Part shown: piece after piece, positions 32,972 to 41,744 of the stretch
Layout: each line of letters begins with the position of its first letter
Position numbering within the stretch: the first letter of the stretch is position 1
NCBI GenBank assembly: GCA_963666895.2
Contig: CAXXNS010000009.1
Location: 1 to 64,000 of the forward strand
Reading direction: 5' to 3'
Source: G963666895 sp963666895
Lineage (GTDB): Bacteria > Desulfobacterota > Desulfovibrionia > Desulfovibrionales > Desulfovibrionaceae
DNA length: 64,000 nucleotides
Notes under the pieces: generated by a model
Database searches by the model: none
What the model was told of the DNA's origin: nothing
The model's input: only the letters and a program-made list of their open reading frames with translations
Program-made: the position numbers and the translations under genes

Positions 32972-34204
32972 ATGCCGCAGACCCCTGTTCCTCCCCTGCG
33001 CACGGACCTGGATCTGGTCCCCATCGAGCACGACGGCCGGGCCATGGTCCTGGTCCGCGATCCCCTGGATCTGGTGCCCGGGGACCGGGTCTTTTCCCTG
33101 GACATTCTGCGCATCATCAACAGCCTGCCGCCCGGAGCGGTGCACGGGGATTTCCAGAACGCCCTGACCCGGGCCGGGGGCGGCCAAACCGTGGGCCTGG
33201 ACCAGGTGCGGGAGCTTGTCCAGGGGCTGGATCAGTTTCATCTGCTGGAATCCGAGTCGTTGATCCAGGCTCGGCGGGCGGTGGTCGACCAATGGCAGGG
33301 GCTGGAGGTCCGCCCGGCCGCCCTGGCCGGATCGGCCTATCCAGAGGACGCGGGTGAGCTGTCCGTCTGGGCCGCGGACATCGTGGCCCTTTCCGGGACC
33401 TACGAGCCGCGTGGCCGCCTGGCCTGCCTGGTGGCCCCGCACATCGACCCCCAGGCCGGAGCCGCGGTCTACGGCGCGGCCTACGGAGCCCTGGCCGCCA
33501 TGCCCGAAGCGGAGCGGCCCGGCCGGGTGGTGGTCCTGGGCACCGGGCACAACATGGTCCACGGCCTGGTCAGCCTGTGCGCCAAGGACTTCCAGACCCC
33601 GCTGGGCCGCATGGCCACGGACCGCGCGGCCGTGGACCGTCTGGCCCGGGCGGCCGGACAGAGCCTGGCCCCGGACGACTTCACTCACCGGTCCGAACAC
33701 TCCGTGGAATTCCAGGCCGTTTTCATGCACCACCTGTTCGGGCCGGACGCGCCCGCGCTGGTGCCCGCGCTCTTCGGCTCTGGCCACGGGCTGCCCGAGT
33801 ATTCGCGCCAGGCATTCCTCGACGCCCTGGGCCCGTTCTGCGAGGAGCTGGCCGGACTCATGGCCGACAAGGACACCCTGCTCCTGGTGGGCGCGGACCT
33901 CTGCCACATCGGGCCCAAGTTCGGGCATACGCTCCCGGCCTCGGACCTGGCGCCCGGGGCCACGGCCCACGAGAAACGGCTGCTCGATGCCATGACCGGC
34001 CTGGATCCCGAGAGCCTGTGGGACGAGTCCGTGCTTGTGGACAACCAGTACCACGTCTGCTCCTTCCTCTCCCTGGCCGTGGCCGTGGAGGCCGTGCGCA
34101 TTCTGGGCGGGGTCGAGGGCCGGCTGCTGGACCGGGGGCTGTGGCGCGAGGAACTCACCAACTCGGCCGTGGGGTTCGCGGCCCTGGCCTTTGAGCGTAC
34201 TTGA
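32972..34204 (+). CDS. AmmeMemoRadiSam system protein B (Memo-like)
   Basis: A 410-residue protein. An N-terminal domain of about 110 residues is followed by a Memo-like dioxygenase-fold domain: LVAPHIDPQAGA, VVLGTGHN, HSVEFQAVF and GADLCHIG. The histidines could hold an iron ion as in extradiol enzymes. In many genomes this protein sits with AMMECR1 and a radical SAM protein; neither is directly adjacent here, though a radical SAM protein lies about 3 kb upstream. Its reaction is unknown. Confidence 0.82.
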   Translation: MPQTPVPPLRTDLDLVPIEHDGRAMVLVRDPLDLVPGDRVFSLDILRIINSLPPGAVHGDFQNALTRAGGGQTVGLDQVRELVQGLDQFHLLESESLIQARRAVVDQWQGLEVRPAALAGSAYPEDAGELSVWAADIVALSGTYEPRGRLACLVAPHIDPQAGAAVYGAAYGALAAMPEAERPGRVVVLGTGHNMVHGLVSLCAKDFQTPLGRMATDRAAVDRLARAAGQSLAPDDFTHRSEHSVEFQAVFMHHLFGPDAPALVPALFGSGHGLPEYSRQAFLDALGPFCEELAGLMADKDTLLLVGADLCHIGPKFGHTLPASDLAPGATAHEKRLLDAMTGLDPESLWDESVLVDNQYHVCSFLSLAVAVEAVRILGGVEGRLLDRGLWREELTNSAVGFAALAFERT

Positions 34205-34236
34205 CAGGCCCCGCGCTTGGGGTAGAGCATGACGCC

Positions 34237-34773
34237 ATGCACGCGCGACGCCGGAACCGCCTGGAAATTTCCGTCACCCTGAACCCGGATCCGGATCGGA
34301 AGGGCGAGGCGTTCCTGGACATTCATCTGACCGTGGACGGCAACCCTCTGCACGACACGCAGGAACACTGGGTCGACCCGGTGGATCTGGCCATGAGCGC
34401 GGGCCTGTCCGGCGAGATGTTCCTGTACACCTGCAGCTGCGGCGACCCCTCCTGCGTGGGCATTGACGAGGGGGTTCTGGTCTCCCACGAGCCCGGCCAG
34501 GTGATCTGGAAGGTGCGCGAGCCCCTGGCCTGGAACCCGGACGAGCCCCTGCCCGAGTGGACCCACGACGTGGAATACCATTTCGAACGGCGGGACTACG
34601 TGTCCCAGGTGCGCCAAGCCATCAGCCGGGCCAAGGAACTGGTCCGTTCCTGGCGGGCTCCCCTGGAAAAGCTCTGGGTGGGCCCGGACCTCTCTGCCGA
34701 CGAACTCCTGGCCCTGGACATCCCCCACGGCTTCGGCGCGGCCGTGGAGGTGGACGACCGAATGGTGCAATAG
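34237..34773 (+). CDS. Hypothetical protein with CxC...C cluster
   Basis: A 178-residue soluble protein with a short Cys group, YTCSCGDPSCVG, that could hold a metal. The rest is acidic and Trp-rich with no motif I recognise. The start is uncertain: no good ribosome site precedes the ATG at 34237. It follows the Memo-like gene by 32 bases and is followed by the UPF0316 gene after 6 bases, suggesting one operon. Confidence 0.55.
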   Translation: MHARRRNRLEISVTLNPDPDRKGEAFLDIHLTVDGNPLHDTQEHWVDPVDLAMSAGLSGEMFLYTCSCGDPSCVGIDEGVLVSHEPGQVIWKVREPLAWNPDEPLPEWTHDVEYHFERRDYVSQVRQAISRAKELVRSWRAPLEKLWVGPDLSADELLALDIPHGFGAAVEVDDRMVQ

Positions 34774-34779
34774 AACCCC

Positions 34780-35364
34780 ATGTCCCTCGACCTGTTCACG
34801 ATCCTGACCGGACTGGCCGTGTTCTTCGCCCGGGTGGTGGACGTCACCCTGGGCACGGTCCGCACCCTGTCCATTGTGCACGGCCGCACGAAGCTGGCCT
34901 TCTTCCTGGGCTTCGTGGAGATATCCATCTGGCTGGTGGTCATCTCCACCGTGGTCCAGAAGATCGCGGAAGAGCCCGTGCTCGGGGTGTTCTACGCCCT
35001 GGGCTTCGCCTCGGGCAACGTGGTCGGCATCTGGCTGGAGCGGAAGCTGGCCCACGGCAACCTCATCCTGCGGGTCATCATCCAGGGCGACGCGGGCAAG
35101 GAAGTGGCCGGGATGCTGCGCCAGGAGGGGTACGGCGTGACCACCTTTCAGGGCGAGGGCGGCAGCGGCCCGGTGACCGAACTGTACATCGTGTGTCGGC
35201 GCCGCGACCTCAAGGGCATCATGCGCCTCATCCGCACCCGCGACCCCGACCCCTTCTACGTCACCGAGCTGGCCGGGGAGGTCAACCGGGTCATCCGGCC
35301 CTCCATGTACCGGCCCCTGCTGACCCGGCCCACGGGCTGGCGCTCCATCGGCAAGCGGAAGTAG
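34780..35364 (+). CDS. UPF0316 membrane protein (DUF2179 domain)
   Basis: A 194-residue protein with three N-terminal helices (first about 5-25), ARVVDVTLGTVRTL typical of UPF0316, and a C-terminal DUF2179 domain (RVIIQGDAGKEVAGMLRQEG). The DUF2179 domain resembles ligand-binding cores of other membrane proteins. Function is unknown. It ends 13 bases before the convergent giant exported protein gene. Confidence 0.85.
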   Translation: MSLDLFTILTGLAVFFARVVDVTLGTVRTLSIVHGRTKLAFFLGFVEISIWLVVISTVVQKIAEEPVLGVFYALGFASGNVVGIWLERKLAHGNLILRVIIQGDAGKEVAGMLRQEGYGVTTFQGEGGSGPVTELYIVCRRRDLKGIMRLIRTRDPDPFYVTELAGEVNRVIRPSMYRPLLTRPTGWRSIGKRK

Positions 35365-35377
35365 TTCCCTCCGGCGA

Positions 35378-38300
35378 TCACTCCTTGGGCGGCAGCACCT
35401 TGATCCGGCCCTTGTCGGTGTTGTTCTTGAGTTTGGGATCGGTCACGCCCTTGGGCGGCGTGGCTTCCAGCTCCGGGTACAGGATGGTCGCCTCTTCCGG
35501 GGTGTAGGTGAACTCGACCTCGCCCTTTTGGCCGGCGGCCAGGTCCAGCTCCCGGGTGCCCACCTTCACGCGGTCCAGGTACAGGGCCACCTTGATCCCG
35601 GCCAGGTCCTGCTTGGAGCGGTTGGTGACCTTGGCCTTGATGACCAGCTCCTGACCAGCCACGCCCTTGGAGGGCATGCTGGCCGAGAGCAGCAGGTCGG
35701 CCTCGACCTCACCGGCTTCCACGGTCTCTTCGTCCTTGGCCGATGCCCCCTCCCTGGTCTGGGCGAGGCCTTCTTCCGGCTTGTCGTCCCGCGAGGACTG
35801 GTCCTGGTCCTGGGTCGCGGCGATGGAAACGCGCGTGCTGGCCTTGTACTCCTTGCCGCGCACGTCCCAGGCGGTCAGGGTGGCCGTGGCGCTCTTGAGC
35901 GGCTTCTGCCCGGGCGGGGTGGTGTAGGTGTAAGGCACGTCCTGGTCCGCCGGGCCCTGGCCCTGGGCCTGCAGGCCCAGGTTCTTGTTGCCGAAGTCCA
36001 GGGTCCAGTGGTCGATGTCCAGGGAGCCCGGGGTCACGGTGACGTGGAAGACCTTTTCCGGCCCCTGGCCCGTGTAGCTCAGGGCCAGCTGGGGCGGGTT
36101 CTCCACGGCCTTGACCTGGGCCTTGACCGGCTTGGAGGTGAAGGACAACCCCTCGGCCTCGGCCGTCATGGTCAGCTGGAGCCTGTGCGTGCCCGCGTCG
36201 TCAAAGGTGCGGGTCAGCTCGAAGGCTCCCGAGTCCAGCACGGATTCGGGCAGGGCCACCTCCGCGGGCTGCTCCTTGTCCCAGGTCACGGACAGGGTCA
36301 GGAAGCCCGACAGCTGCTCCGCGTTGAGGAGCTTGAAGCTTCCCTTCCATTCGCGGAGTATTTCGGCTTGGTCCGGAAGGCCCGAGGACTTGAACTCCGG
36401 GGTGGCGATGCGCACCACGTGCAGGGTCTCCCCCACCTGGGTGGCGTCGTACTCGTCCTCGGCCCGGATGAGGTAGGTCACGTCCCCGGGCTTGTCCGGC
36501 ACGATCTTGACCTTGATGGTGGTGGACGAGCCGCCGCCCTTCTTGTCGTAGACCACGTTGTGGTCCAGGTCCGTGACCAGGATGCGGGCCAGCTTGCCGT
36601 CCGGGTCGCTGATCGTGGCCTGGAACAGGGCCTGCTGGCCTACGGCCACCGTGTTCGGGGCCAGGGACACGTCGCCGATGGTCGGGGGCTGGTTGGTGGT
36701 GGTGAAGGTCACCTGGGCGGTCTCGGTCATGGCATCGCCGTCCGCGTCCTTGGCGTAGATGCCGACCGTGGTCGGCTGGTTGGGCGTCAGGTTGTTCACG
36801 CCCCGGGTCAGGCTGCCCTGGTTCGTTATGGTCAGGGGCTGCTGGCCGCCGACGGTCAGCACGTAGCCCTTGAACCCGGCCGGTCCGTCGTACTTGCTCC
36901 AGGTCAGCGTGGCGTCCGTGGTCTGGAGGTTCGAGGCCTGGAGGTTCCAGTCGGCCGCGCTCCAGTAGCGCACCTCCTGCCATCCGGAATAGAACGGGCG
37001 GCCGAAGGTGTCGTAGAGCCAGCCCCGCACCCGGTAAGTGCCCGAGGCGCAGCCCGTGATCTCCAGGGTGTGGCTGGTGGCGAAGGTCTGGGACGGATCG
37101 ATGGTCAGGGTCTGGCCCGCGGGGGTCACGTATTCCAGTCCGGCCCGGGCCTGCTCGGCCAGGTTGATCCGGACCCGGATGCGGTCGTTCTTCTGCGAGG
37201 CCGCAAAGGCGGTGATCTCCGGGAACGGCTTGGCGTCGCAGTAGACCTCCACCGTGGGATTGTCGCCCCCCGGGACCAGGGTCATGGTCGTTTCGCCGGG
37301 CAGGAAGGGCGTGGTGGCGTGGGGCGTGACCTTGACCAGCCGTTCCAGGGTCTCGTTGGCGGTGAAGGTGAAGATCGTCCTGGCGATGCCCTCGGAGTTG
37401 GTTCCGCCAACGGGCTGGCAGCTGGTGGGCTGGGTGGGCAGGCAGAGCTGCACCTGGGCCCCGGCCAGGGGCTGGTTGTTGGGGCGCAGGACCCGGACCG
37501 TGACCGAGGACTGCGAGCGGGTCAGCACGCAGGTGTCGGCCGAGACCAGGCCGCAGGCGTCCACCGTGGCATGCATGGTCCCGGGCAGGTAGCCGCCCAT
37601 GGTCACGTTCAGGGCGTAGTCGCCCGGGGCCGGGATGGTTCCCGCGGGCGCGAACCGGCCCTGGGCCGAGGTGGTGGTGGCCTGGAACTTGCCGGACAGG
37701 GAGACCGAGGCCCCGGACAGGGGGGTGCCGCTCACGTCCACCACAAAGCCGCCGGGATGGGGCCTGGGGTTGAGGTTCAGCTGGACAATGGACGGGCTCG
37801 ACCCGGCGCTGGGGGGGGCGTTCCAGGTGGCCGTGCCGTCCTGGACGCAGGCCTGGTCGGTCACGGTGGCCCGGTACTGGCCGCCCGGGGTCAGGGCGAA
37901 GACCGGGGTCTTGCCGTCGCTACCGGTGACCACGTTTATGTGCTCCACCGGGGCCGGGGAGAGCCGGGTCACGGTCAGGGGAATCCCGGCCAGGGGCGTG
38001 GCGCCCTTCTTGAGCTGGACCGTGGCCTGGGGCGGCGGGGGCGCGGCCTGGGTGGTGAAGGAGCCCCGATAGGCCAGGGCGAAGTCCGGATTGTCCGTGG
38101 GATCGTCGTCATCGTAGAACCATGTCCGGCACACGTACTGGTAGGTGGTGCCGGGCTCCAGGTCGGGCACGTCGATGTTGTGGTTCTGCGTCATCTCCGG
38201 GTTGCCTTCCTCGGAGGTGCAGTCGCCTACGGACACCAGGCCGTTCACGTGCTTGATGGCCGAGGTGTAGAGGTTGAAGTCGTCCAGGGGCGAGATGTAG

Positions 38301-39883
38301 ACGAAGGTCGTGCCCGTCCGCGTGGAGGTCCAGTTGAAGTGCGCCGCGGTCTGCGTCACCGAGACGTTGGGCGTGGTCATGGACTCGTCGCCCTGGGTCA
38401 TGTTCGTCTTGAGGTAGTCCAGCGCGTCGCCCGTCTTGGTCCGGCAGGAGGCGGCCTGGTCGTGGTCGTAGGCGTTGCCGCCGCTGTCCACGTAGCTCAG
38501 GCGCACGGTGTAGTCCGTGTTCTCCTCCAGTCCGGGCACGATGATGGCGTGGGCCGTGCGCAGGCTGGACTCGGTGACGCTCTTGACCTTCTGGCCGCCC
38601 TTGTACACGTCGGCCGTGGCCTTCACCGGCAGGGCCGGGGAGGAGAAGTAGACCATGAGGGCCCCGAAGCCGGGCCGGGCCCGGTAGCCCACGATGGTCT
38701 CGTCGGGCGGGGCCAGGGGCACGTGCAGGTCGTTGGCCGTGGTGAAGGTCGCCCGGGCCTGGGGACAGCGGACCAGCTTCTCGGCGTCGCCCAGGCTGAA
38801 GTCCACCATGGAACTGAAGGTGATCTGGGCGGACATGCTCTGGTAGAGCCTGAAGTCGTACTCCACTTCGTCCACCAGGATTTCCAGGTTGTGGGCGTCG
38901 TTGACAAAGGCGGGCAGGGGCACGGTGATGTCCTGCTCCTGGCCCGGGGCGGTGAAGGTCAGGGGCACGTTCCCGGACAACATCTTGCCCGGGATGCGGT
39001 AGCGGATCAGGACCACGAGCTTCTCGCCCTGGACCCGCCAGTAGGGGTCCGCGCTCAGGGTCAGTTCGCCCGCGCTGGTGACCAGGGCCAGACCGTCGGC
39101 GATCAGGTCGATGGCCTTGTTCTGCGCGGTCTCGTCATTGACCATGTCGGCGATCTTGATGCCGTTCTTGACCACGGTCTTCACCGTGCCGGGCACCCTG
39201 TCCCACAGCCTGGTGGCCAGGTCCTTGGGCTTGTTCCCGGTGTCCGCGTCGGTGATCAGGTCCTTGAGGTCCACGGAGATCAGGTCGCGCGCGTCGTGGA
39301 ACTCGGCGCTGTTGCCCAGGGGGCAGGCGTCCGTGGAGTCCATGTACACGCCGATGTTGGACGCGGCCGAGGCGATGGTTCCGCCCACCTCGGGAATGAG
39401 GCCGATGAGGCCCCAGAGGTCCAGGGGCAGGTCCTTCCAGGGCAGGATGTCCGGCAGGCCGGTGACGCCCACGAAGCCCAGCTGGACCTTGGTGGGCAGG
39501 CCGATGCCGAACCCGGCGTCGAAGGTGCGCTGGTTGTCGTTCCCGCCCAGGGAGGGCACGGGCTCGGCCTTGACGTGCAGGACCAGGGTCTCGCCGCCCT
39601 TGGCCTGGGCGTCGTCCCAGCGCACCGTGACCTTGACCGGGCAGCGCACGGCCACCGCGCCCGTGGAGACGCGGAAGCCCATGCCGTAGCGGACCAGGGC
39701 CTGGGTGGGCATGGGATACCAGGGCGCCCAGTAGGTCTTGGGCGGCGGATTGTCGTCCAGGAGCCAGGTGGGACCGGCCACGGTCTTGGTCAGTGTTTGT
39801 TGGGCCGCGGGGCAGGGCGGCGCGGCCAGGAAAAGCAGGAGGAACAGGACGATGAAGGCCTGAACGATACGAACGTGGTTCAT
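35378..39883 (-). CDS. Giant exported protein with fibronectin-like and CARDB-like repeats
   Basis: A 1501-residue protein from the ATG at 39883 (GAGGGG six bases upstream). A signal peptide (about 5-27) cuts near CPAAQQ. An N-terminal region of about 400 residues has no match I recognise. Next come two fibronectin III-like units, three carboxypeptidase-regulatory-like units (for example PLAGAQVQL and PLSGASVSL), a further fibronectin and PKD/Ig-like stretch, and a C-terminal CARDB-like domain. No anchor is obvious, so it may be periplasmic, secreted or surface-bound. It is a single gene. Adhesion or polymer binding is a guess. Confidence 0.72.
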   Translation of the reverse strand: MNHVRIVQAFIVLFLLLFLAAPPCPAAQQTLTKTVAGPTWLLDDNPPPKTYWAPWYPMPTQALVRYGMGFRVSTGAVAVRCPVKVTVRWDDAQAKGGETLVLHVKAEPVPSLGGNDNQRTFDAGFGIGLPTKVQLGFVGVTGLPDILPWKDLPLDLWGLIGLIPEVGGTIASAASNIGVYMDSTDACPLGNSAEFHDARDLISVDLKDLITDADTGNKPKDLATRLWDRVPGTVKTVVKNGIKIADMVNDETAQNKAIDLIADGLALVTSAGELTLSADPYWRVQGEKLVVLIRYRIPGKMLSGNVPLTFTAPGQEQDITVPLPAFVNDAHNLEILVDEVEYDFRLYQSMSAQITFSSMVDFSLGDAEKLVRCPQARATFTTANDLHVPLAPPDETIVGYRARPGFGALMVYFSSPALPVKATADVYKGGQKVKSVTESSLRTAHAIIVPGLEENTDYTVRLSYVDSGGNAYDHDQAASCRTKTGDALDYLKTNMTQGDESMTTPNVSVTQTAAHFNWTSTRTGTTFVYISPLDDFNLYTSAIKHVNGLVSVGDCTSEEGNPEMTQNHNIDVPDLEPGTTYQYVCRTWFYDDDDPTDNPDFALAYRGSFTTQAAPPPPQATVQLKKGATPLAGIPLTVTRLSPAPVEHINVVTGSDGKTPVFALTPGGQYRATVTDQACVQDGTATWNAPPSAGSSPSIVQLNLNPRPHPGGFVVDVSGTPLSGASVSLSGKFQATTTSAQGRFAPAGTIPAPGDYALNVTMGGYLPGTMHATVDACGLVSADTCVLTRSQSSVTVRVLRPNNQPLAGAQVQLCLPTQPTSCQPVGGTNSEGIARTIFTFTANETLERLVKVTPHATTPFLPGETTMTLVPGGDNPTVEVYCDAKPFPEITAFAASQKNDRIRVRINLAEQARAGLEYVTPAGQTLTIDPSQTFATSHTLEITGCASGTYRVRGWLYDTFGRPFYSGWQEVRYWSAADWNLQASNLQTTDATLTWSKYDGPAGFKGYVLTVGGQQPLTITNQGSLTRGVNNLTPNQPTTVGIYAKDADGDAMTETAQVTFTTTNQPPTIGDVSLAPNTVAVGQQALFQATISDPDGKLARILVTDLDHNVVYDKKGGGSSTTIKVKIVPDKPGDVTYLIRAEDEYDATQVGETLHVVRIATPEFKSSGLPDQAEILREWKGSFKLLNAEQLSGFLTLSVTWDKEQPAEVALPESVLDSGAFELTRTFDDAGTHRLQLTMTAEAEGLSFTSKPVKAQVKAVENPPQLALSYTGQGPEKVFHVTVTPGSLDIDHWTLDFGNKNLGLQAQGQGPADQDVPYTYTTPPGQKPLKSATATLTAWDVRGKEYKASTRVSIAATQDQDQSSRDDKPEEGLAQTREGASAKDEETVEAGEVEADLLLSASMPSKGVAGQELVIKAKVTNRSKQDLAGIKVALYLDRVKVGTRELDLAAGQKGEVEFTYTPEEATILYPELEATPPKGVTDPKLKNNTDKGRIKVLPPKE

Positions 39884-40105
39884 ACGAAGCCCCTCACTAT
39901 TGTATGATCCCCACCGAACGAGAAAGAGCCTGTGTATCCGGGCCGATGGCCTATCCCCCAACGCCATTGGCCCATTATACCTTTATCTTTCTTAATGGTT
40001 GGTTTCGTCAATGATTTTGGCGGGACGCCATGAAAAAAAGGAGCATGAATTCGTCCCGCCCTGGAGGGCGAGGCGAATGGACGGAAGCCCTTTGAACGGG
40101 CGGGC

Positions 40106-40615
40106 TCAGGCCACCACCCAGACCGTGCAGTCCTTGGCCGAGTGGATGATCTTGGTGGACACGCTGCCGAACAGGAACTCCTCGGCCTTGGACACGCCGC
40201 GCCGTCCGATGACGGCCGTGCCGTAGTCCTCCTCCTTGAGCACCCGCAGGATTTCCTGGGCCACGCTGGTGCCCAGGCTGCACGGAGCGTCCTTCTTGCG
40301 CAGGGGGGAGCGCATGCTCTCCAGGTAGCGGGTCTCCACGGCCGCTTCGGGCAGTCCCTTGGCGATCAGGTCGGCGCGCGCCTCCTCGAGAAAGGTCTTG
40401 TTCGTGGTCTGGTGCTTCAGGCATTCCTGCCGCCAGACGCCGTCGTCGGGGTAGAGGTCGCGGTCGGGCAGGCGCTCCACGCAGAGCAGCATGACGTGGA
40501 AGTCGCCGCACAGGGGCGAGCCCTCGATGCCGCCAAGCATCTGGCCTGTGTAGTCCACGGCGCGCCGGGCGTTGTCCGAGGCGTCCACGGCCACGAGGAT
40601 CTTTCTGAACTTCAT
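40106..40615 (-). CDS. Universal stress protein UspA family
   Basis: A 169-residue single Usp domain. It opens with FRKILVAVDASDNARRAV and has the ATP-binding loop late in GRRGVSKAEEFLFGSVS, where the G-x2-G-x9-G(S/T) pattern is present in slightly altered form. It lies 9 bases after the kinase-like gene, so the two are likely translated from one message. Confidence 0.88.
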   Translation of the reverse strand: MKFRKILVAVDASDNARRAVDYTGQMLGGIEGSPLCGDFHVMLLCVERLPDRDLYPDDGVWRQECLKHQTTNKTFLEEARADLIAKGLPEAAVETRYLESMRSPLRKKDAPCSLGTSVAQEILRVLKEEDYGTAVIGRRGVSKAEEFLFGSVSTKIIHSAKDCTVWVVA

Positions 40616-40624
40616 GCCCGCCTC

Positions 40625-41596
40625 CTAATTTTGAGGTTGGGTCAGGTTTTCAAGGCAGCCCTGCAGGTCGTCCACCAGTTCGTCCACGCTGTCGTAGAAC
40701 ACGTCGGACCTGAGCGAGAAGCGCAGGAGCACGTTGTTGAGGTCGGCCGGGACGTAGGGGAAGACCTTGCGCAGGTTCATGACGCGGTTGGTGAAGATGA
40801 TGGAGTGGTCCTCGGGCTCCAGGCTGTCGATGCGTTCGGCCGGGACACCCATGGGGACCAGGTCCTTGCCGGAGTAGACCCCCTTGCCCGTGATCGTCAG
40901 CAGGATGTTGCCCAGGCCGAACAGATCCAGGCCAAAGGGATTCTCCGCGAACTCGAAGGTGTAGTCGAAGTCGATCCACCGCCAGTCCCCGGTGCTGGAC
41001 TCCACCCATATGTGGTCGCTGCGCACGTCGCCGTGCTTTTCCCCGTGGCAGTGCAGATGGCCGATGGCCAGGCAGGAGTCGATGAACTTGGCCAGCAGGC
41101 CCGGGAAGTGCTCGTGGAAGTAAGGCTCGTGGTCCATGTCCATGGCCCAGACGATCTCGTCCAGGCGGCGGCCGCGGATGATCTCCAGCACGCGGACCAG
41201 GTTGCCCGCGTCGTCGGGCACGGAGAACCCCTGCATGAACCGGTTGTCGCCGCGCACCAGGTCCAGGATGCGGGCCTCCTTGTGTTCGCTGCGGTGGCTC
41301 TTGATGGTCACTGCGCCGATCTGTTCGGTGAAGCTCTCGTGGAACACGAGCTTCAGGATGCGGGACTCGCCCGCTTCCAGGTCGCGGCAGCGCTTGACCC
41401 AGTACTTGGGATCCTCCAGGCCGAACTTGCGCTCGGCCTCGCTGCGGACCACCAGGTAATACCGGTCGCCCACGGCGATGACGTCGCCGTAGTCGATGGA
41501 CATGAATTCGGTGGTGTCGGTGTAGATGCGGCCGCAGTGGCGCAGGGGGAAATCCGGGGCGTAGCGACGGATGATGTCTCTGGCTTCGGTGCCCAT
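40625..41596 (-). CDS. Atypical kinase-like protein paired with UspA
   Basis: A 323-residue protein. HGDVRSDHIWV and WIDFDYTF match the catalytic loop and metal-binding segment of protein-kinase-like phosphotransferases (HxDxxxxN, DFD). Lys for the ATP site is not certain, so it may be degenerate or use an alternative. No membrane segment. It is just upstream of uspA in the same unit, suggesting that the pair senses or transmits stress together; the phosphate acceptor is unknown. Confidence 0.65.
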   Translation of the reverse strand: MGTEARDIIRRYAPDFPLRHCGRIYTDTTEFMSIDYGDVIAVGDRYYLVVRSEAERKFGLEDPKYWVKRCRDLEAGESRILKLVFHESFTEQIGAVTIKSHRSEHKEARILDLVRGDNRFMQGFSVPDDAGNLVRVLEIIRGRRLDEIVWAMDMDHEPYFHEHFPGLLAKFIDSCLAIGHLHCHGEKHGDVRSDHIWVESSTGDWRWIDFDYTFEFAENPFGLDLFGLGNILLTITGKGVYSGKDLVPMGVPAERIDSLEPEDHSIIFTNRVMNLRKVFPYVPADLNNVLLRFSLRSDVFYDSVDELVDDLQGCLENLTQPQN

Positions 41597-41691
41597 GTCG
41601 GCCTCACGTGGTTACCCTTTTTTCACACTTTCAATGTATGATCCCGGAGGGAGGAACGCAAGGCGGACATGGTGGAATCGCGTTAGAAATT

Positions 41692-41727
41692 CGGCCGGCC
41701 GCGACCTGGATCGCGGCCAGCCGTTTT
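41692..41727. terminator. Terminator after the Sec-peroxiredoxin
   Basis: CGGCCGGCCGCGA (41692-41704) pairs with TCGCGGCCAGCCG (41711-41723) with one wobble, followed on the plus strand by TTTT. On the minus strand it lies just past the peroxiredoxin stop. Confidence 0.65.
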
Positions 41728-41744
41728 AACCGCGAACCAGGAGG

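Noticed and set aside
35528..39907. A 1459-residue open frame on the plus strand
   Set aside because: It is the antisense shadow of the giant exported protein; it is dominated by Gly, Val, His and Gln, has no domains, and GC-rich codon use on the other strand explains its openness.
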